Origin: a bacterium 336/3
GTDB lineage: Bacteria; Bacteroidota; Bacteroidia; Cytophagales; Thermonemataceae
Reading direction: 5' to 3'
DNA: 64,000 nt
NCBI GenBank assembly: GCA_001281695.1
Contig: LJIE01000001.1
Coordinates: 502,107 to 566,106, forward strand
Each line of letters begins with the position of its first letter. Position 1 is the first letter of the stretch. The notes under the pieces are model-generated. The model searched no databases, was not told the origin of the DNA, and saw only the letters and a program-made list of their open reading frames with translations. This document shows, piece after piece, positions 1 to 7,990 of the stretch. The position numbers and the translations under genes were made by a program.

Positions 1-534
1 CAGAACAAGAAAGTAAGAATTCATAATGAAAAGCAATTTTTACAACATACGTTCAATTACATACATACTCATTATCTTAAAACTTACCAAAAAGAAGCAA
101 ATTTCTATGATATAGTTTCCAAAGGGTATTATAATTGTGTCTCAGGAAATATTCTATTTGCTTATTTTTTAGAAAAAATAGGTTATCAATATCAAATTTA
201 TGAGTCTGATAACCATGTTTTTATGATTGTATCTCTTTCTGAAAAAGACAGAATCTTAGTAGAATCAACGGCATTTTTTGGAGAGGGGATGATAGATGAT
301 GAAAAGAAAATAGATGAAGAGCTCTCAAAATTACGCCCTACAGGAACGGCAAGCCTGATGAATTTGGCAGGAATGCAATTTTATAACGAGGCTGTTTTGG
401 CATTTCAAGACCAAAAATATTTAGAAAGTCTTTCATTGAGTAATAAAGCATACTATTTCTATCCATCTGAAAAGGTTAAAAATCTATATCAGATTTCTAA
501 ACAAAAGCTTTCGGAGCAAGTGGTATCAAGATAA
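1..534 (+). CDS. Transglutaminase-like protein, C-terminal part (5' end outside window)
   Basis: The reading frame is open from base 1, so the gene starts upstream; the first internal ATG (223) is not the real start. About 177 residues are visible. Near residues 50-80 there is an Asn-Cys-Val-Ser-Gly motif, followed about 30 residues later by Asn-His-Val-Phe. This Cys...His spacing is typical of transglutaminase-like (SirB1-type) folds in Bacteroidota; the third catalytic residue cannot be assigned. The tail after residue 110 is helical and TPR-like (repeated Tyr/Leu/Ala positions). The signal or anchor region is not visible. The gene ends in a perfect 12-bp hairpin shared with mutS2. Family assignment is an inference from the Cys/His pattern; the substrate is unknown. 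Confidence 0.6.
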   Translation, partial: QNKKVRIHNEKQFLQHTFNYIHTHYLKTYQKEANFYDIVSKGYYNCVSGNILFAYFLEKIGYQYQIYESDNHVFMIVSLSEKDRILVESTAFFGEGMIDDEKKIDEELSKLRPTGTASLMNLAGMQFYNEAVLAFQDQKYLESLSLSNKAYYFYPSEKVKNLYQISKQKLSEQVVSR

Positions 535-559
535 AAGGCTGTGTTTTACACAGCCTTTT
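533..559. terminator. Bidirectional terminator
   Basis: A perfect 12-bp inverted repeat (AAAAGGCTGTGT / ACACAGCCTTTT) with a 3-base loop and T/A runs on both sides. It lies between the convergent ends of the transglutaminase-like gene and mutS2 and can serve both. Confidence 0.85.
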
Positions 560-562
560 GTT

Positions 563-2953
563 TTATTTCATTTTTACAATGGTAATTCCATCACCACCTC
601 TATCGGCATGTTCACTTTCAAAAGAGGCTATTTGTGGATAAGCCCTCAAATGTTCTCTGATGAGTTTACGGAGAATACCATCACCTTTCCCATGTAAAAT
701 ACGTACTTCTGGATAACCAGCCAGTAAAGCATCATCAATGAGTTTATCAACTTCAGTAAGAGCCATTTCTGCACTTTTTCCACGTAAATCCACTTGGTAG
801 CTAAAATTAGCCATTTTTTCAGTTAGATTAATGCCAATACTCTTTTTAGAATATTCTTTTTGAGCATTTTTAACTACTTTTCGACTGATTTTCTCCAAAC
901 GGTTGAGTTTAACATTGGAACTGAGTTCTCCGATAATAATATCCACATCTTTTCCCTTGATATTGACTACTTCACCCATAGCAGTTTGCCCCTTAATACG
1001 AACCCAATCACCTACTAAAATTTCACCACTCAAAACTTCTATTTCTTCATTATCCTCTGAACGTACACTTTCGATAATCAAATCATCGTTGAGTTTCTCT
1101 AAATCATATCTGAGTTTTTTAGTTGTCTCTTTTTCAGCTTTTTGCTCTTTAATTTGTCTGATGGTATTTTCTATTTTCTGATTGGTTTCAGCCAGTAGTT
1201 TTTTTGCATCAGTTTTTGCTTGATTCAAGATTTTTTTACGTTCATTCTCCAGATAATCAGTTTGTTCCTGATATTTTTTCAACAGTTCTTTGTATTCTTT
1301 CTCTTGCTTGGAAAGTGTAGCATTTTTCTCGTTGAATTGCTTTTTTTCTTGTTCAAGTTCTTTGAGCAATTTATCGTAGTTTACTTCTTTATCACTCAAT
1401 TTTTCTTTGGCTTTAGCTAAAACTTTCTTTGGTAAACCAATTTTTTTAGCAATTTCAAAAGCAAAAGAGCTTCCTGCTTGTCCGATTTCAAGCTGATACA
1501 AAGGCTCTAAATTTTCAGTATCAAAACGCATAGCTCCATTGCTGATACCACTTTTATTTTGGGCAAAAGTTTTGAGATTACCATAATGTGTATTGACAAC
1601 ACCAAAAGCCTTCTTTTCATACAAATCCTCTAAAATAGCTTCGGCAATTGCTCCACCCAAACGAGGCTCTGTTCCTGTCCCAAATTCATCAATCAGAAAC
1701 AAAGAATTTTTATCAGCAAAATTGACAAACTGACGCATGGCAGTTAAATGTGAACTATACGTACTCAAGTCATTTTCAATGCTTTGCTCATCTCCAATAT
1801 CAATGAAAATATTTTTGAAAACACCAATTTCAGAACCTTCAGCCACAGGTACAAGCAAACCACATTGCCACATATATTGAAGCAAACCGACTGTTTTAAG
1901 AGAAACAGATTTTCCACCTGCGTTGGGTCCAGAAACCACTAAAATATGTTGATTTTCAGTAATTTCTATATTTAAAGGTACAACGCTTTTACCCTGCTCT
2001 TGGTGAGCCAAAAATAACAAAGGATGCACAGCTTTTCGCCAACGCAAAATCGTTTTCTGATTAAAAATCGGCTCTATGGCATTTAATTTAATAGCAAAAA
2101 GAGCCTTTGCTCTAATGAAATCTACCAAACCTAAAAACTGATATGCCTTTTGTAAATTTGGTAAAAAAGGACGTAAATAATTCGTAAGTTCAGTTAGAAT
2201 GCGAATAATTTCTCTCCTTTCTTGAGATTCTAATTCTTTAATCTGATTGTTTAAATCAAGAATTTCAGCAGGTTCAAGGTAAACAGTTTGCCCTGTAGAA
2301 GATTCATCATGGACAAAACCTTTGAGTTTACGTTTGTGTTCAGCAGCAATTGGAATGACCAATCTACCACCTCTAATTGTCAAACTTGCATCTTCATTCG
2401 ACCATCCAGCTTGTTTGGCTTGCTTTAAAATTTTATCAGTTGTTTTTCTTAAACTATTTTGCTCTGATAAAATCTCTTTTCTGATGCGTTGTAACTCGGT
2501 AGAGGCAGTATCTCTGATTTTACCACGTTCATCAATGGTTTGGTCTAAACGTTTGAATACATTTTTATCCAACTCAACCAAACGGAGCAATTCTGCTAAA
2601 CTTGTGTATCGCTCTACACGACCATGTAAATACAAATAACAAGCTTGAATAGCTGATAATGAAAGCTTTAATTCGAAAAAATCTTCTTCGTTTAAAAAAG
2701 CACCTTCAATGGAGGCTTTTTGTAAAGAAGGCTTTGCATCTACAAAACCTTGTGCTGGAAAGGGCTCATCAAATTCAAGTATATTTTTAAATTCTTGTGT
2801 TTGTTTGGCTAATTTAGCAATCAGTTCATAGTCATCAGAGAAACGCATTTTTTCTAAATAGCTTTCTCCTAAAGTGCTCAAACACAACTCTTCTAAGATT
2901 ACACGTATTTTATCAAAACCTAATTTTTGTTCAATATTTTTAGGGTATAACAT
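563..2953 (-). CDS. mutS2: MutS2 family ATPase with Smr domain
   Basis: MutS2 proteins are MutS-like ATPases with a C-terminal Smr nuclease domain. They were first linked to suppression of recombination and later, in Bacillus, to rescue of collided ribosomes. The 796-residue length fits the family. Residues 1-300 form the core/lever region. The Walker A motif GPNAGGKS is at 342-349, followed by the Asp-Glu Walker B (FLIDEFGTGTEP). A long Lys/Glu-rich coiled coil covers about 520-640, then a KOW-like segment. The Smr domain is in the last 80 residues, with VDLRG and HGKGDG motifs. All the key motifs are intact. It is transcribed alone and shares a terminator with the convergent upstream gene. 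Confidence 0.95.
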   Translation of the reverse strand: MLYPKNIEQKLGFDKIRVILEELCLSTLGESYLEKMRFSDDYELIAKLAKQTQEFKNILEFDEPFPAQGFVDAKPSLQKASIEGAFLNEEDFFELKLSLSAIQACYLYLHGRVERYTSLAELLRLVELDKNVFKRLDQTIDERGKIRDTASTELQRIRKEILSEQNSLRKTTDKILKQAKQAGWSNEDASLTIRGGRLVIPIAAEHKRKLKGFVHDESSTGQTVYLEPAEILDLNNQIKELESQERREIIRILTELTNYLRPFLPNLQKAYQFLGLVDFIRAKALFAIKLNAIEPIFNQKTILRWRKAVHPLLFLAHQEQGKSVVPLNIEITENQHILVVSGPNAGGKSVSLKTVGLLQYMWQCGLLVPVAEGSEIGVFKNIFIDIGDEQSIENDLSTYSSHLTAMRQFVNFADKNSLFLIDEFGTGTEPRLGGAIAEAILEDLYEKKAFGVVNTHYGNLKTFAQNKSGISNGAMRFDTENLEPLYQLEIGQAGSSFAFEIAKKIGLPKKVLAKAKEKLSDKEVNYDKLLKELEQEKKQFNEKNATLSKQEKEYKELLKKYQEQTDYLENERKKILNQAKTDAKKLLAETNQKIENTIRQIKEQKAEKETTKKLRYDLEKLNDDLIIESVRSEDNEEIEVLSGEILVGDWVRIKGQTAMGEVVNIKGKDVDIIIGELSSNVKLNRLEKISRKVVKNAQKEYSKKSIGINLTEKMANFSYQVDLRGKSAEMALTEVDKLIDDALLAGYPEVRILHGKGDGILRKLIREHLRAYPQIASFESEHADRGGDGITIVKMK

Positions 2954-2996
2954 ATAACTTTGTTTTCTTTAATTTTAAGTAAAAGAAAACACTCTT

Positions 2997-3416
2997 TTAC
3001 TTAAGGGCTTTGTAAGTATAAATTTCTTTGTCTTTATCTTTCCCTACACTTAATACTAACTTTTTTGTTGAAAGCTCCTCTATAATCATATTTTGTTTAA
3101 AGGGTTCTCCAAAACCATTGTCAGCTTCCATAATAATGTAGGTTTCCTTTTCTTCCTTTTTCAGTGTCCATTTGTTTTTTTTGATAGCAGCTTCAGCTTT
3201 TATGGGTCTGATAATACAATATCCATTACCCAAAAATTCCATCATTATATTACTATTTTTAGACCTGATTTCTTCCTCAGAGATTTTCATGTTGGCTGTT
3301 TGTACGCCTACAAGTTCCCATTTCCTAACCAGTTTTTCTGTTGTTGGGTCAGGTTTAAATGCCATTGCTCCTAAAAGCAACATGCAAAAACAGCTTATCA
3401 ATACTCTCATTTTCAT
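2997..3416 (-). CDS. Secreted lipocalin-like protein
   Basis: A 139-residue protein with an N-terminal signal peptide (about residues 1-19, cleaved after Ala-Met-Ala). The mature part begins with a KLVRKWELVGV segment, the typical opening of Bacteroidota lipocalin-like (lipocalin_4/5 type) domains, and continues as alternating beta-strand-like stretches ending in IYTYKAL. No lipobox Cys follows the signal, so it is probably periplasmic rather than a lipoprotein. Start choice is between two Met codons two residues apart. It lies 43 bp upstream of mutS2 on the same strand and could be co-transcribed. Ligand and role are unknown; the family call rests on the opening motif and size. Confidence 0.55.
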   Translation of the reverse strand: MKMRVLISCFCMLLLGAMAFKPDPTTEKLVRKWELVGVQTANMKISEEEIRSKNSNIMMEFLGNGYCIIRPIKAEAAIKKNKWTLKKEEKETYIIMEADNGFGEPFKQNMIIEELSTKKLVLSVGKDKDKEIYTYKALK

Positions 3417-3498
3417 TATTTTTTAGTTTTCAAGGGAATTGAGCAAAAATTTTTCCAAAATTAGTGTTTTCTTGAAATTTTTTTCTCTAAAAACTCTC

Positions 3499-3506
3499 TA
3501 TCTTTG
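3499..3506 (+). promoter_or_regulatory. Candidate -7 element TATCTTTG
   Basis: A perfect match to the Bacteroidota -7 consensus TAnnTTTG, 48 bases before the DUF1599 start. The nearest upstream TTG is 24 bases away, slightly longer than usual, so only the -7 element is supported. Confidence 0.4.
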
Positions 3507-3554
3507 TGAAATCTTTAAAGAAAAAATCAAAAAAAGATAAAATACATCTACTGA

Positions 3555-4118
3555 ATGTCGCAAACAGCACAACAATATCAAGCAATTATCAACTATTGCA
3601 AAAATCTTTTTATCAAAAAACATCAAGATTATGGTTCTTCATGGCGAATTTTACGTTTGCCATCTCTTACAGATCAAATTTTTATCAAAGCCAATCGTAT
3701 TCGATCTATTCAAGAGGCGGGTACACAACAAATTGCTGATGATGTTCGTTTGGAGTTTGTAGCTATGATAAATTATGCAATTATTGCCCTGATACAAATT
3801 GAACTGAAAGAAAATAAAAACGATAACTTGGATTTAAGTCTTGAAGAAGTTACACAAAGTTACAACTTCCATGCTCAAAATACTTTGGATTTACTGATGA
3901 AGAAAAACCACGATTATGGCGAGGCATGGCGACAAATGCGAGTAAGCTCTATGACAGACTTAATTTTAATGAAAATCAAAAGAATTAAGCAAATAGAAGA
4001 CAATCAGGGCGTTACAGTGGCTTCAGAAGGTATAGATGCAAATTATCAAGATATTTTAAATTATTCAGTTTTTTGTTTGATACAATTAAACTTCTTAGAA
4101 AATGAAAATAGCAACTAA
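3555..4118 (+). CDS. DUF1599 family protein (two repeats)
   Basis: A 187-residue protein made of two copies of the same module, about residues 15-80 and 105-180. Each copy carries a K-K-x-x-D-Y-G-x-x-W-R core followed by S-x-T-D-x-I-x-x-K. This is the DUF1599 (nucleotide modification associated domain 1) signature. No signal peptide or membrane span is seen, so it is cytosolic. Related domains occur with nucleotide-modifying enzymes, but no activity is established for this stand-alone family. Its stop overlaps the start of the BT_3928-type gene by 17 bp, an arrangement recognised in many Bacteroidota, which points to translational coupling. The function of the pair is unknown. Confidence 0.85.
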   Translation: MSQTAQQYQAIINYCKNLFIKKHQDYGSSWRILRLPSLTDQIFIKANRIRSIQEAGTQQIADDVRLEFVAMINYAIIALIQIELKENKNDNLDLSLEEVTQSYNFHAQNTLDLLMKKNHDYGEAWRQMRVSSMTDLILMKIKRIKQIEDNQGVTVASEGIDANYQDILNYSVFCLIQLNFLENENSN

Positions 4119-5292
4119 TATAATTATTTGGTTAGTAGGTGGATTATTTATTTTTTCGGGTCTTATCAAACTCAACGACCCTGTTGGTACAGAAATAAAA
4201 TTAGAAGAATATTTTGACGTTTTTGCTGATGATTTTAGAGATAAAATCATGGTGAATGGACAATTGAAAGGCTCAGAGAATACTTCTATGAGCGACTTTT
4301 TTGAAGCATTAAAGCCTTATTCACTTAGTTTTGCAATTCTGATGAGTGCCTTGGAGGTCATTTGGGGTTTTAGTTTACTGATTCGTTTTAGACCAAAACT
4401 TACACTCTGGTCTTTATTTTTACTAATTTTATTCTTTACAGGATTAACATTTTATTCTTGGTACTATAACAAAGTAACAGATTGTGGATGTTTTGGAGAT
4501 GCTATCAAACTTCAACCTTTCCAGTCTTTTATGAAAGATATAGTTCTGACAACTTTAATAGGCTTTTTACTATGGCAAAGTAGAAATATTGCACCTAATG
4601 ATAAAAAATGGGCATGGGGAAGCAACATACTTGTTTCTATAATAGCTTTTGGTTCAGGTATTTATGCAGTAAATTATTTGCCATTTATAGATTTTATGCC
4701 CTACAAAGTAGGTAACAATATACCAGCTCTTATGAAACCCAAAGAGCCTCTACGTTATCAGAATAAGTATATTTATTCTAATCTGCAAACAAAACAAGAT
4801 GAAGAATATACCGAAAAAGAATTTACAGCCCAATGGGACAAAAAATTAGCTGATAGTACAAAATATAAATACAAAGACTTTAAACAGGAACTTTTAAACC
4901 CTGAGGCTCAATCTAAAATAGGTGCTGATTTTGTTTGGATAGATGGTGATACCACAACAACTAAACAAATGTTTAAAGGAAATAAATTAATACTTGTTTT
5001 CTCTGACCTTAAAAAAATTGACCCTAAAAAATATAAAAATTTAAGTCCTGTACTCAAATCTTTAAAAGATTCAGGAATTGAGCCAATTGGATTGAGCTCT
5101 GATAAGGTAAACTTAGAAATCATATGCCACGAATATCAATTGCCTATGGAACATCACTCTATGGATGCTAAAATTCTAAAGGCCATGATTCGTTCTAACC
5201 CTGGAATATTGTTATTGAAAGATGGAATAGTAAAAGGAAAATGGCATTACAACAGCCTACCTAATCTAAATGAATTGAAGGCGAAATTATAA
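4102..5292 (+). CDS. BT_3928 family DoxX-like membrane protein
   Basis: A 396-residue protein with a DoxX-type membrane domain: spans at about 4-25, 73-95, 100-122, 143-158 and 172-194. After the third span comes a TDCGCFGD motif, a Cys-Gly-Cys pair usual in this family and suggestive of redox chemistry. The C-terminal 200 residues are soluble and look thioredoxin/AhpC-like in strand pattern, but no CxxC motif is visible there. In Bacteroidota this family commonly follows a DUF1599 gene, as here, with overlapping reading frames. Both the pairing and the Cys motif are seen directly; an electron-transfer or thiol role is inference. Confidence 0.8.
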   Translation: MKIATNIIIWLVGGLFIFSGLIKLNDPVGTEIKLEEYFDVFADDFRDKIMVNGQLKGSENTSMSDFFEALKPYSLSFAILMSALEVIWGFSLLIRFRPKLTLWSLFLLILFFTGLTFYSWYYNKVTDCGCFGDAIKLQPFQSFMKDIVLTTLIGFLLWQSRNIAPNDKKWAWGSNILVSIIAFGSGIYAVNYLPFIDFMPYKVGNNIPALMKPKEPLRYQNKYIYSNLQTKQDEEYTEKEFTAQWDKKLADSTKYKYKDFKQELLNPEAQSKIGADFVWIDGDTTTTKQMFKGNKLILVFSDLKKIDPKKYKNLSPVLKSLKDSGIEPIGLSSDKVNLEIICHEYQLPMEHHSMDAKILKAMIRSNPGILLLKDGIVKGKWHYNSLPNLNELKAKL

Positions 5293-5309
5293 AATGAAAT
5301 CATATAAAC

Positions 5310-5340
5310 TTGTTTACTGTTTCAAAAGTTTTTATTTTTG
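5310..5340 (+). promoter_or_regulatory. Promoter of the permease-aroK-thiL operon
   Basis: TTG at 5310-5312 and TATTTTTG at 5333-5340 separated by 20 bases, matching the Bacteroidota TTG-N19/20-TAnnTTTG pattern, 45 bases before the start codon. Confidence 0.55.
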
Positions 5341-5385
5341 GCTGTAAGCAAAATAGAAAAGGTGTTTTAATTTTTTGAAAAATTC

Positions 5386-6441
5386 ATGTTGCAATATGTA
5401 CTCAAACGTTTGGGCTATGGTTTCATGATTCTCTTGGGAGTCATTATCGTAGTGTTTTTACTATTCCATGCTTTACCTGGCGACCCAGTTTCTATGATTA
5501 CAGGGCAACGTTCTGACGAAGCAACAAGAAAGGCTATTCAGCAAGATTTAGGTTTAGATAAACCTATCGGCTATCAGCTTTATAACTATTTAAGAGATCT
5601 TTCTCCTATTTCAGTACATTCAGATACACCTGAAGAAAAAGATAAATATGGATATGCTCGTGTTATTCCTGTGGGAAAGAGTGTATTGGTATTGAAATTT
5701 CCTTATCTAAGAAAATCTTTTCAAACCCAGAAAAAAGTCTCTGAAATTATCAATGAACGAATTTGGAATACTTTGATTCTTGCAATCACAGCTATGCTAT
5801 TTGCAACTATTGTCGGGGTATTCTTAGGTATTGTAACAGCTCTCAATCAAGGTAAATGGCTCGATCAAACTCTTATTGTTATTTCTACAATAGGGATTTC
5901 AGTACCTTCATTTGTGGCAGCAGCTCTTATTTCTCGTTATTTTGGATATGTTTGGGCTGAATACACTGGCTTAAATGGTATAGGTTCTTTGTGGGAATTA
6001 GATTATGAAGGAGAAGAAAGGCTAATGTTAGGCAATTTGATTTTACCAGCTATTACATTGGGAATAAGACCTTTGTCTATTATTACTCAACTTACACGAA
6101 GCTCTATGTTAGATGTTCTCTCACAAGATTATATCCGAACAGCAAGAGCTAAAGGTGTTCCTAAACAACTACTTATCTATAAACATGCTCTTAAAAATGC
6201 CTTAAACCCAGTGGTAACCTCGGTTTCAGGATGGTTAGCATCTCTAATGGGTGGAGCTTACTTTATTGAGTGGATCTTCAATTATCAGGGATTAGGTTAT
6301 GAAACTATTTCTGCTGTAAGTAATTTAGATTTACCCATTATTATGGCATCAGCATTGGTTGTAGGGGTAATATTTATTATCATTAGTATTGTTGTAGATT
6401 TATTGTATGCAGTAATAGATCCTCGTATTCGTTTGCAATGA
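5386..6441 (+). CDS. ABC transporter permease, DppB/OppB type
   Basis: A 351-residue inner-membrane permease of the peptide/nickel importer class. It starts with the typical first span and a HALPGDP motif. The remaining spans lie at about 130-155, 165-185, 220-240, 280-300 and 320-345. The cytoplasmic coupling (EAA) loop, with DYIRTARAKG, contacts the ATPase. Members usually sit with a DppC permease, two ATPases and a binding protein. None of these is adjacent here: the gene is followed, with a 4-bp overlap, by shikimate kinase. Its partners must be encoded elsewhere. Between spans 1 and 2 the family's periplasmic loop is long (about residues 60-125). Substrate is not predictable from sequence. 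Confidence 0.88.
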   Translation: MLQYVLKRLGYGFMILLGVIIVVFLLFHALPGDPVSMITGQRSDEATRKAIQQDLGLDKPIGYQLYNYLRDLSPISVHSDTPEEKDKYGYARVIPVGKSVLVLKFPYLRKSFQTQKKVSEIINERIWNTLILAITAMLFATIVGVFLGIVTALNQGKWLDQTLIVISTIGISVPSFVAAALISRYFGYVWAEYTGLNGIGSLWELDYEGEERLMLGNLILPAITLGIRPLSIITQLTRSSMLDVLSQDYIRTARAKGVPKQLLIYKHALKNALNPVVTSVSGWLASLMGGAYFIEWIFNYQGLGYETISAVSNLDLPIIMASALVVGVIFIIISIVVDLLYAVIDPRIRLQ

Positions 6442-6935
6442 TAATTTTTTTGGTAGGAATGCCTGCTTCAGGCAAAAGTACATTGGCTAAGAAAATAGCT
6501 GAAATATATAACTTTACTGTTGTTGACTTAGATAACTTAATAGAAAAAAAATATCAGAAGACAATCCCTCAAATATTTGCAGAAGAAGGAGAGTTCTTTT
6601 TTAGAAAATTAGAATCACAATCCCTAAAAGAACTAATTTTTAATAAAAACACGGTCATATCCACAGGGGGAGGAACACCATGTTTTTATGATAATATGGA
6701 ATTTATCATAGAAAAAGGAATAGCAATTTTTTTAGATACTCCTCTCTCAACTATAATAGATAGAATTTGTCAAAATATTTCACAACGCCCTATATTTCAA
6801 GGGAAAACACAAGAAGCTGTTCAAAAGCAATTAGAAGAACTATACAAACAAAGAAAGCCCTTTTATCAAAAAGCTCATTATCAAATTATGAATGAGTTAG
6901 ATTTTTTTGAATTAGAATTAATTAAAAATATATGA
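6438..6935 (+). CDS. aroK: Shikimate kinase
   Basis: Phosphorylates shikimate at the 3-hydroxyl with ATP, step five of the chorismate pathway. At 165 residues it is of usual length. The P-loop GMPASGKST is at 7-15. The shikimate-binding Asp lies in the VVDLDNLIE segment, the Arg in FFRKLE, the STGGGTP motif near 76-82, and the lid Arg in QRPIF. The start codon overlaps the permease stop by 4 bp (ATGA) and its own stop overlaps thiL by 4 bp, so the three genes are translationally coupled although their functions are unrelated. No residue expected for activity is missing. Confidence 0.93.
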   Translation: MIIFLVGMPASGKSTLAKKIAEIYNFTVVDLDNLIEKKYQKTIPQIFAEEGEFFFRKLESQSLKELIFNKNTVISTGGGTPCFYDNMEFIIEKGIAIFLDTPLSTIIDRICQNISQRPIFQGKTQEAVQKQLEELYKQRKPFYQKAHYQIMNELDFFELELIKNI

Positions 6936-7957
6936 AACGAACAGAAGTCAGTACTTTAGGAGAGTTTGGACTTATCAAGGCTTTAACGCAAAACACGACC
7001 ATATTTCATTCAGAAACGATAAAAGGAGTAGGGGATGATGCTGCTGTTATGGATTTAGGAGATAAATACTTGGTTACTTCCACAGATATGTTGGTAGAGG
7101 GGATTCATTTCGACTTGAGTTATTATCCTCTTAAACATTTGGGTTACAAAGCTATAGCTGTTAATGTTTCTGATATTGCAGCCATGAATGCCAAACCCAA
7201 ACAAGTACTTGTTTCTTTGGCTATGAGTAACCGTTTTTCAGTAGAAGCATTGCAAGAGCTTTATGAAGGAATGAAAATTGCTTGCCAAAACTATAAAGTT
7301 GACTTGGTAGGTGGAGATACTACTTCTTCAAGAAGTGGATTAGTTTTATCTGTTACTGTTTTAGGAACAGTAGAAAAACATAAAATAGCTTATAGAAATA
7401 CTGCTCAAAAAGGCGATATTATTTGTGTAACAGGTGATTTGGGAGGAGCTTATGCTGGTTTACAAATTTTGGAAAGAGAAAAACAAGTGTTTTTGACAAA
7501 TCCTGATATGCAACCACAGTTAGAAGGTAAAGATTTTGTAGTAAAAAGACAGCTTCGTCCTGAAGCTCGAATGGATGTTATTTATGAATTAGAAGAGTTA
7601 GGAATTGTACCTACATCTATGATTGATATTTCGGATGGGTTGGCTTCTGAAGTTTTTCACATTTGTACACAATCCAATTTGGGGGCTATGATTTATGAAG
7701 ATAAGTTGCCGATTGCTCAAGAAACCTATGACACAGCCATCAACGATTTGAATATCTCGCCTGTAACTTGTGCTTTGAATGGTGGGGAAGATTATGAGTT
7801 ATTATTTACTATTAAACAAGAAGATTACGAAAAAATTAAAAATCATCCAGATATTTCTACTATTGGCTATACTACAGAGCCTGATAAAAAAATTAATTTA
7901 GCAATGAGAGCAGGAAACGTAATTCCTTTGCAAGCTCAAGGCTGGCAACATTTTTAA
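6932..7957 (+). CDS. thiL: Thiamine-monophosphate kinase
   Basis: Phosphorylates thiamine monophosphate to the active cofactor thiamine diphosphate. It belongs to the PurM/ThiL fold; 341 residues is normal. Visible motifs are GVGDDAAV near the N terminus (Mg/ATP-binding Asp pair), TDMLVEGIHFD, GGDTT, DISDGLASE and the C-terminal GGEDYELLF. No TPP riboswitch is seen nearby; the gene is simply the last of the permease-aroK-thiL operon. Its stop codon lies inside the left arm of the following hairpin, so translation termination and transcription termination nearly coincide. Confidence 0.95.
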   Translation: MKRTEVSTLGEFGLIKALTQNTTIFHSETIKGVGDDAAVMDLGDKYLVTSTDMLVEGIHFDLSYYPLKHLGYKAIAVNVSDIAAMNAKPKQVLVSLAMSNRFSVEALQELYEGMKIACQNYKVDLVGGDTTSSRSGLVLSVTVLGTVEKHKIAYRNTAQKGDIICVTGDLGGAYAGLQILEREKQVFLTNPDMQPQLEGKDFVVKRQLRPEARMDVIYELEELGIVPTSMIDISDGLASEVFHICTQSNLGAMIYEDKLPIAQETYDTAINDLNISPVTCALNGGEDYELLFTIKQEDYEKIKNHPDISTIGYTTEPDKKINLAMRAGNVIPLQAQGWQHF

Positions 7958-7990
7958 ACAAAAAGCCCAATTTATTTGGGCTTTTTGTTT
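7956..7990. terminator. Bidirectional terminator
   Basis: A perfect 15-bp inverted repeat (AAACAAAAAGCCCAA and its complement) with a 5-base loop, overlapping the stop codons of both the convergent thiL and the MerR-type regulator. Confidence 0.88.

Noticed and set aside
903-1420. Open frames on the plus strand inside mutS2
   Set aside because: They are antisense to intact mutS2 domains, are low-complexity hydrophobic, and have no independent support; the same holds for the other antisense frames inside large genes.
6880-6960. TPP riboswitch expected for thiL
   Set aside because: thiL starts inside aroK with a 4-bp overlap, and no thi-box sequence is seen here or upstream of the operon.
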